Origin: Nautiliaceae bacterium
GTDB taxonomy: Bacteria > Campylobacterota > Campylobacteria > Campylobacterales > Nautiliaceae
Assembly (NCBI GenBank): GCA_027062285.1
Contig: JAMOTL010000107.1
Coordinates: 1 to 64,000, forward strand
Length of the DNA stretch: 64,000 bases
Reading direction: 5' to 3'
Under the pieces are notes generated by a model, which saw nothing but the letters and a program-made list of their open reading frames with translations, made no database searches and had not been told where the DNA came from. This document shows, piece after piece, positions 60,554-64,000 of the stretch; positions within the stretch are counted from its first letter, which is position 1, and each line of letters starts with the position of its first letter. The translations under genes and the position numbers were made by a program.

Positions 60554-61045
60554 ATGAAACCTTATATTTGGTTTATTATTCCTCTATTTGTAGGCTGCAG
60601 CGTCAGTAATACTTCTACTAAAATTAAAAATTTCACAAAGTGTTATATACATAAAATTCCCGCACCTTTTTGGGTATGTTATCAATCTTCCTTTCAATCC
60701 GTAGGAAAAGTTTATACAGAAAAGATTACAAGATTAAAACAAGAAGAAGCTTTTTCCATCGGAGTTTCCGATTTAATAAATAAATTACAGGCAAAAACTA
60801 AACTTTTTTTAAGAAGAGTTGGAATAGATAATGAAAAGAAACAAAAACAGATTTTGGATTCGGTTAAAAATTTCGTAATTATTAACGCAATACAAGGAAA
60901 TTTTTGGTATTCTAAAACCGATAAATTGTTATATGTTGAAGTTAAAATTAATAAAAATGATTTTAAAAAAATGCTTTTTAACGAACTGAAAGATGAAAAT
61001 ATAGATAAAAAAGAATTTGAAGTGGCATTTAATGAAATCTTTTGA
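60554..61045 (+). CDS. Putative lipoprotein (LPP20-like)
   Basis: Lipobox-like IPLFVGCSVS, 163 aa. Confidence 0.55.
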   Translation: MKPYIWFIIPLFVGCSVSNTSTKIKNFTKCYIHKIPAPFWVCYQSSFQSVGKVYTEKITRLKQEEAFSIGVSDLINKLQAKTKLFLRRVGIDNEKKQKQILDSVKNFVIINAIQGNFWYSKTDKLLYVEVKINKNDFKKMLFNELKDENIDKKEFEVAFNEIF

Positions 61046-62129
61046 TTTTGTAGTTATAGGAGCCGGAATTGCCGGCCTTATGTGTGCGTGGGAATTTAGG
61101 GAATTTAACACTCTTTTAATTGATAAAGAAGGTATTTTACAAAAAGCAAGCGGGGCTGCAGGGGCTTTTTTATTTCCGAAAATCGGTTATGATACGCCTT
61201 ATACGAGATTTATTAACGGGGCGATTGTTGAAGCTATTAATTTTTATAGAAACGCCGGTATAAATACTCATACAAAAGGTGTTGTTTTACTTCCACGGGA
61301 TGATAAAGATATAGAAAAATTTAAAAAATATGAGTCCCATATAAAACTTCCGTTTGAGAAAAGAGGGGATGGGTTTTATTTTGATATAGGGAGTGTTGTA
61401 GATCCTGCTGAAGTGAGAGAAAAGTTACCGGTGAGTTTTTTAAAAACGGAAGTTAAAAGTTTAGAGAGAAAAGATGGTTTTTGGTTCATCAATAATGAAA
61501 TAAAAACAAAACACGTAATACTCGCAAGTGGTTATGAAAAGATAATTGATATACCTTACATAAAAATAAGGCCTATTTGGGGTGAGAGGATAGAAATAAA
61601 AGCCCAATATGAAAATAACGCCATATGCTCTTTAGATGAGTGTTATTTTCATAAAAACTGTTCTGTCGGAAAAATAGGAGAGATTATAAAAATCGGTGCT
61701 ACACATAAACGTGATTGTCTGAATTGTAAAGAAAACCTAGAAGAAGCAAAAGAGCTTATAAAAAAAGCAAATGAAGTTATTAATATAAAAAAATATGAGA
61801 TTCTTGATATAAAAGGCGGATTTAGAGCGGCAAGTGTTGATTATTTTCCTGTTGTTGGTAAAATTATAGATACCGATAAAACTCTTCTTGAGGACAAATA
61901 TATTGTCAAAGGTGATAAACCGAAAAAATTATGGTATATTGAGGGACTGTACGTTATTAACGGAATGGGCGGCAGAGGTTTTTCCAATGCGGTTGTTTGT
62001 GCGAAGTTATTAAAAGAATATATCTTGAATGATAAAGACCTGGGTCATTTGGATACTAAAAGATTATTTATTAAATGGGCGAGAAAAGAAGGGGAAGAAT
62101 ATTTAAGGAGACTAAATGCTAAAGGTTGA
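61032..62129 (+). CDS. FAD-dependent oxidoreductase (DAO fold, MnmC C-terminal-like)
   Basis: DFVVIGAGIAGLMCAWEF, ASGAAGAFLFPK, GGFRAASVDYFPVVGKI, YVINGMGGRGFSNAVVCAKLL; track start TTG 61017, ATG 61032 preferred. Confidence 0.75.
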   Translation: MKSFDFVVIGAGIAGLMCAWEFREFNTLLIDKEGILQKASGAAGAFLFPKIGYDTPYTRFINGAIVEAINFYRNAGINTHTKGVVLLPRDDKDIEKFKKYESHIKLPFEKRGDGFYFDIGSVVDPAEVREKLPVSFLKTEVKSLERKDGFWFINNEIKTKHVILASGYEKIIDIPYIKIRPIWGERIEIKAQYENNAICSLDECYFHKNCSVGKIGEIIKIGATHKRDCLNCKENLEEAKELIKKANEVINIKKYEILDIKGGFRAASVDYFPVVGKIIDTDKTLLEDKYIVKGDKPKKLWYIEGLYVINGMGGRGFSNAVVCAKLLKEYILNDKDLGHLDTKRLFIKWARKEGEEYLRRLNAKG

Positions 62130-62883
62130 AAAAGTAACCAAGAAGTTCGGTGGAGTTGTGGCTATACAAGATGTAACGTTTCATGTTAAGCCGTTAGAAA
62201 TATTCGGTCTTATTGGCCCGAACGGTGCGGGGAAGACCACTCTTTTTAATATTATTACAGGAGTTTTAAAACCTACAAGCGGGCATGTTTATTTTAAAGA
62301 TGAAGAAATTACGGGACTCTCTCCTGTGGAAATCGTTCAAAAGGGAATAGCAAGAACGTTTCAAAATATAAGACTTTTTAAAAGCATGACGGTTTTGGAA
62401 AATGTATTAATAGGTTTTCATAATCACTATAATTATAATTTTTTTGAAGCGGTATTTAGATTTCCGAGATTTTTTAAAGAAGAAAAGCTTTATAAAGAAA
62501 AAGCAATGGAAATATTAGATTTTTTAAATATTGCTGAGTTTGCTCACTATAATGCTACGGCGCTTAGTTATGGAAACCAAAGAAAAGTGGAAATAGCAAG
62601 GGCACTTGCTACTGAGCCTGATTTGTTGCTTTTGGATGAACCTGCTGCCGGTATGAACCCGAAAGAAACTGAAGAGTTGGCTGATACTGTTTTTAAATTA
62701 AGAGAAGAAAAAGAAAAAACTATTCTTTTTATAGAACACGATATGAAATTCGTTCAAAAAATCGCCGATAGAGTTCTTGTCCTTGATTACGGAAAAACAA
62801 TATTCGAAGGTAAACCTGCCGATATGATGAAAAATGAAACGGTTATAAAAGCTTATTTAGGAGATATCGATGTTGAAGGTTAA
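62116..62883 (+). CDS. livG: Branched-chain amino acid-type ABC transporter ATP-binding protein LivG
   Basis: GLIGPNGAGKTTLFNIITG, GIARTFQNIRLFKSMTVLENV, LLLLDEPAAGMNPKET. Confidence 0.9.
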   Translation: MLKVEKVTKKFGGVVAIQDVTFHVKPLEIFGLIGPNGAGKTTLFNIITGVLKPTSGHVYFKDEEITGLSPVEIVQKGIARTFQNIRLFKSMTVLENVLIGFHNHYNYNFFEAVFRFPRFFKEEKLYKEKAMEILDFLNIAEFAHYNATALSYGNQRKVEIARALATEPDLLLLDEPAAGMNPKETEELADTVFKLREEKEKTILFIEHDMKFVQKIADRVLVLDYGKTIFEGKPADMMKNETVIKAYLGDIDVEG

Positions 62884-63568
62884 AGATCTGAAAGTAAAAT
62901 ACGGAGTAATTGAGGCGGTAAGAGGTATTAGTTTTGATGTAAAAGCCAGCGAAATAGCAACAATAATTGGAGCAAACGGAGCAGGAAAAACTTCAACCTT
63001 AAACGCTATTTTTAATCTTGTAAAAAAAGAAGGGTACGTAGAATTCGTAGAAGCTGATATCTCCAAAATTCCAACTCACCTGATTGTAAAAAGAGGAATG
63101 GCATTGGTTCCAGAAGGCAGAAGAATTTTTATTAATCTGACAGTTGAGGAAAATTTAAGAATAGGTGCTTATCTTAATGATGAAAATTATGAAAGATTAA
63201 AAGATGAAATGTTTGAACTGTTCCCTAGACTTAAAGAAAAAAGAAATAATTTCGGCGGAAGTCTTAGTGGGGGCGAACAGCAAATGCTAGCAATTGCCAG
63301 AGCTTTGATGAGCGAACCTAAAATGTTGGTTCTTGACGAACCTTCACTCGGACTTGCTCCGAAAATTGTAAAAGAAGTTTTTCAAATTCTTATAAATTTG
63401 AATAAAGAAAAAGACGTTACCATTCTTTTGGTGGAGCAAAATGCAGGTGCGGCTTTAAAAATAGCAAATCGCGGGTATGTAATGGAAAACGGTAGAATAG
63501 TGTTGGAAGATGATGCGAAAGCTTTATTGAAAAGTGAAGAAATAAAGAAAAAATATCTGGGGTTATAA
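62870..63568 (+). CDS. livF: Branched-chain amino acid-type ABC transporter ATP-binding protein LivF
   Basis: TIIGANGAGKTSTLNAIF, ALVPEGRRIFINLTVEENL, SGGEQQMLAIARALMSEPKMLVLDEPSLGLAPKIV. Confidence 0.92.
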   Translation: MLKVKDLKVKYGVIEAVRGISFDVKASEIATIIGANGAGKTSTLNAIFNLVKKEGYVEFVEADISKIPTHLIVKRGMALVPEGRRIFINLTVEENLRIGAYLNDENYERLKDEMFELFPRLKEKRNNFGGSLSGGEQQMLAIARALMSEPKMLVLDEPSLGLAPKIVKEVFQILINLNKEKDVTILLVEQNAGAALKIANRGYVMENGRIVLEDDAKALLKSEEIKKKYLGL

Positions 63569-63652
63569 TTTTTTTCTTTCAAATGTCATTTTAATAAAAG
63601 AAAAATATATTATTATAGTAAAAATAAGCGGCGCCTATTTTAAAGGAATAAT

Positions 63653-64000
63653 ATGTCAAAAAAAAACAATTTTATATGTGGAAGACAATAATGATACCCG
63701 AGAAGTACTTTCTATTTTATTAAGTGGATATTTTGATGAAGTTTATACGGCCCAAAACGGATTGGAAGGGATTGACAAATATAAAAAGCATTTACCTAAT
63801 ATCGTATTAAGTGATATAAATATGCCTGAAATGGACGGTATAACAATGGCAAAAAATATAAAAAAGATAAACGAAAATCAAAAGATAGTGTTAATAACGG
63901 CATATGACGGAAAAGAATCAAAAGAAGAAGCACTCGAAGCGGGAGTGAATTATTTTATTAATAAACCTGTAGATTTCGAATATTTAATAGAAATTTTAAA
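63653..64000 (+). CDS. Response regulator receiver protein, truncated by window end; ATG out of frame across A9 tract
   Basis: Frame from 63666 reads TILYVEDNNDTREVLSILLSGYFDEVYTAQNGLEGIDKYKKHLPNIVLSDINMPEMDG...LITAYDG...NKPVDF; ATG 63653 reaches TAA after 12 codons in the given sequence. Confidence 0.8.

Noticed and set aside
63588-63600. AAATGTCATTTTAAT near the final response regulator as a shared operator with the RR-HK gap repeat
   Set aside because: A similar AAATGTCATTT also occurs inside flgE coding sequence (about 14703), so chance in AT-rich DNA is more likely.
1-64000. CRISPR arrays, tRNA/rRNA genes, transposons or prophage
   Set aside because: Intergenic gaps are short and none showed regular direct repeats, cloverleaf-like sequence or transposase/integrase ORFs on reading; no covariance-model search could be run.

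Overview
AT-rich, densely coded window with the look of a Campylobacterota (epsilonproteobacterial, probably Nautiliales-like) chromosome; the taxonomy is inferred from gene content and was not searched. Main blocks: (i) housekeeping genes (partial PHP/histidinol-phosphatase, CheZ-like, U32 peptidase, purE, glyQ, Nif3-like, waaA); (ii) a FIST-GGDEF-EAL sensor and PolX; (iii) a flagellar block (Maf glycosyltransferase, flgE, flgE-like, flgD, fliK) with three well-formed sigma54 promoters; (iv) typA and a TolC/HlyD/RND efflux operon; (v) a heme-type DUF3365-GGDEF-EAL protein and rdgB; (vi) a tightly overlapping minus-strand operon (about 30.9-43.2 kb) that looks like a mosaic Pga/Pel-like exopolysaccharide locus, with a PgaC-like GT2, a 57-aa membrane ORF missing from the supplied track, a NodB-type deacetylase, a TIM-barrel hydrolase, a TPR/beta-barrel protein, a degenerate RecA-REC-GGDEF protein resembling BcsE, and a two-component system whose kinase has inverted domain order; (vii) an AAA ATPase and a complex I cluster (nuoA,B,CD,H-N) lacking nuoE, nuoF and nuoG; (viii) TPR protein, miaA, UbiA/MqnP-like, rplM-rpsI, FAD oxidoreductase, livG/livF; (ix) a truncated response regulator whose ATG is out of frame across an A9 tract. 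No tRNA, rRNA, CRISPR array or transposon was recognised.
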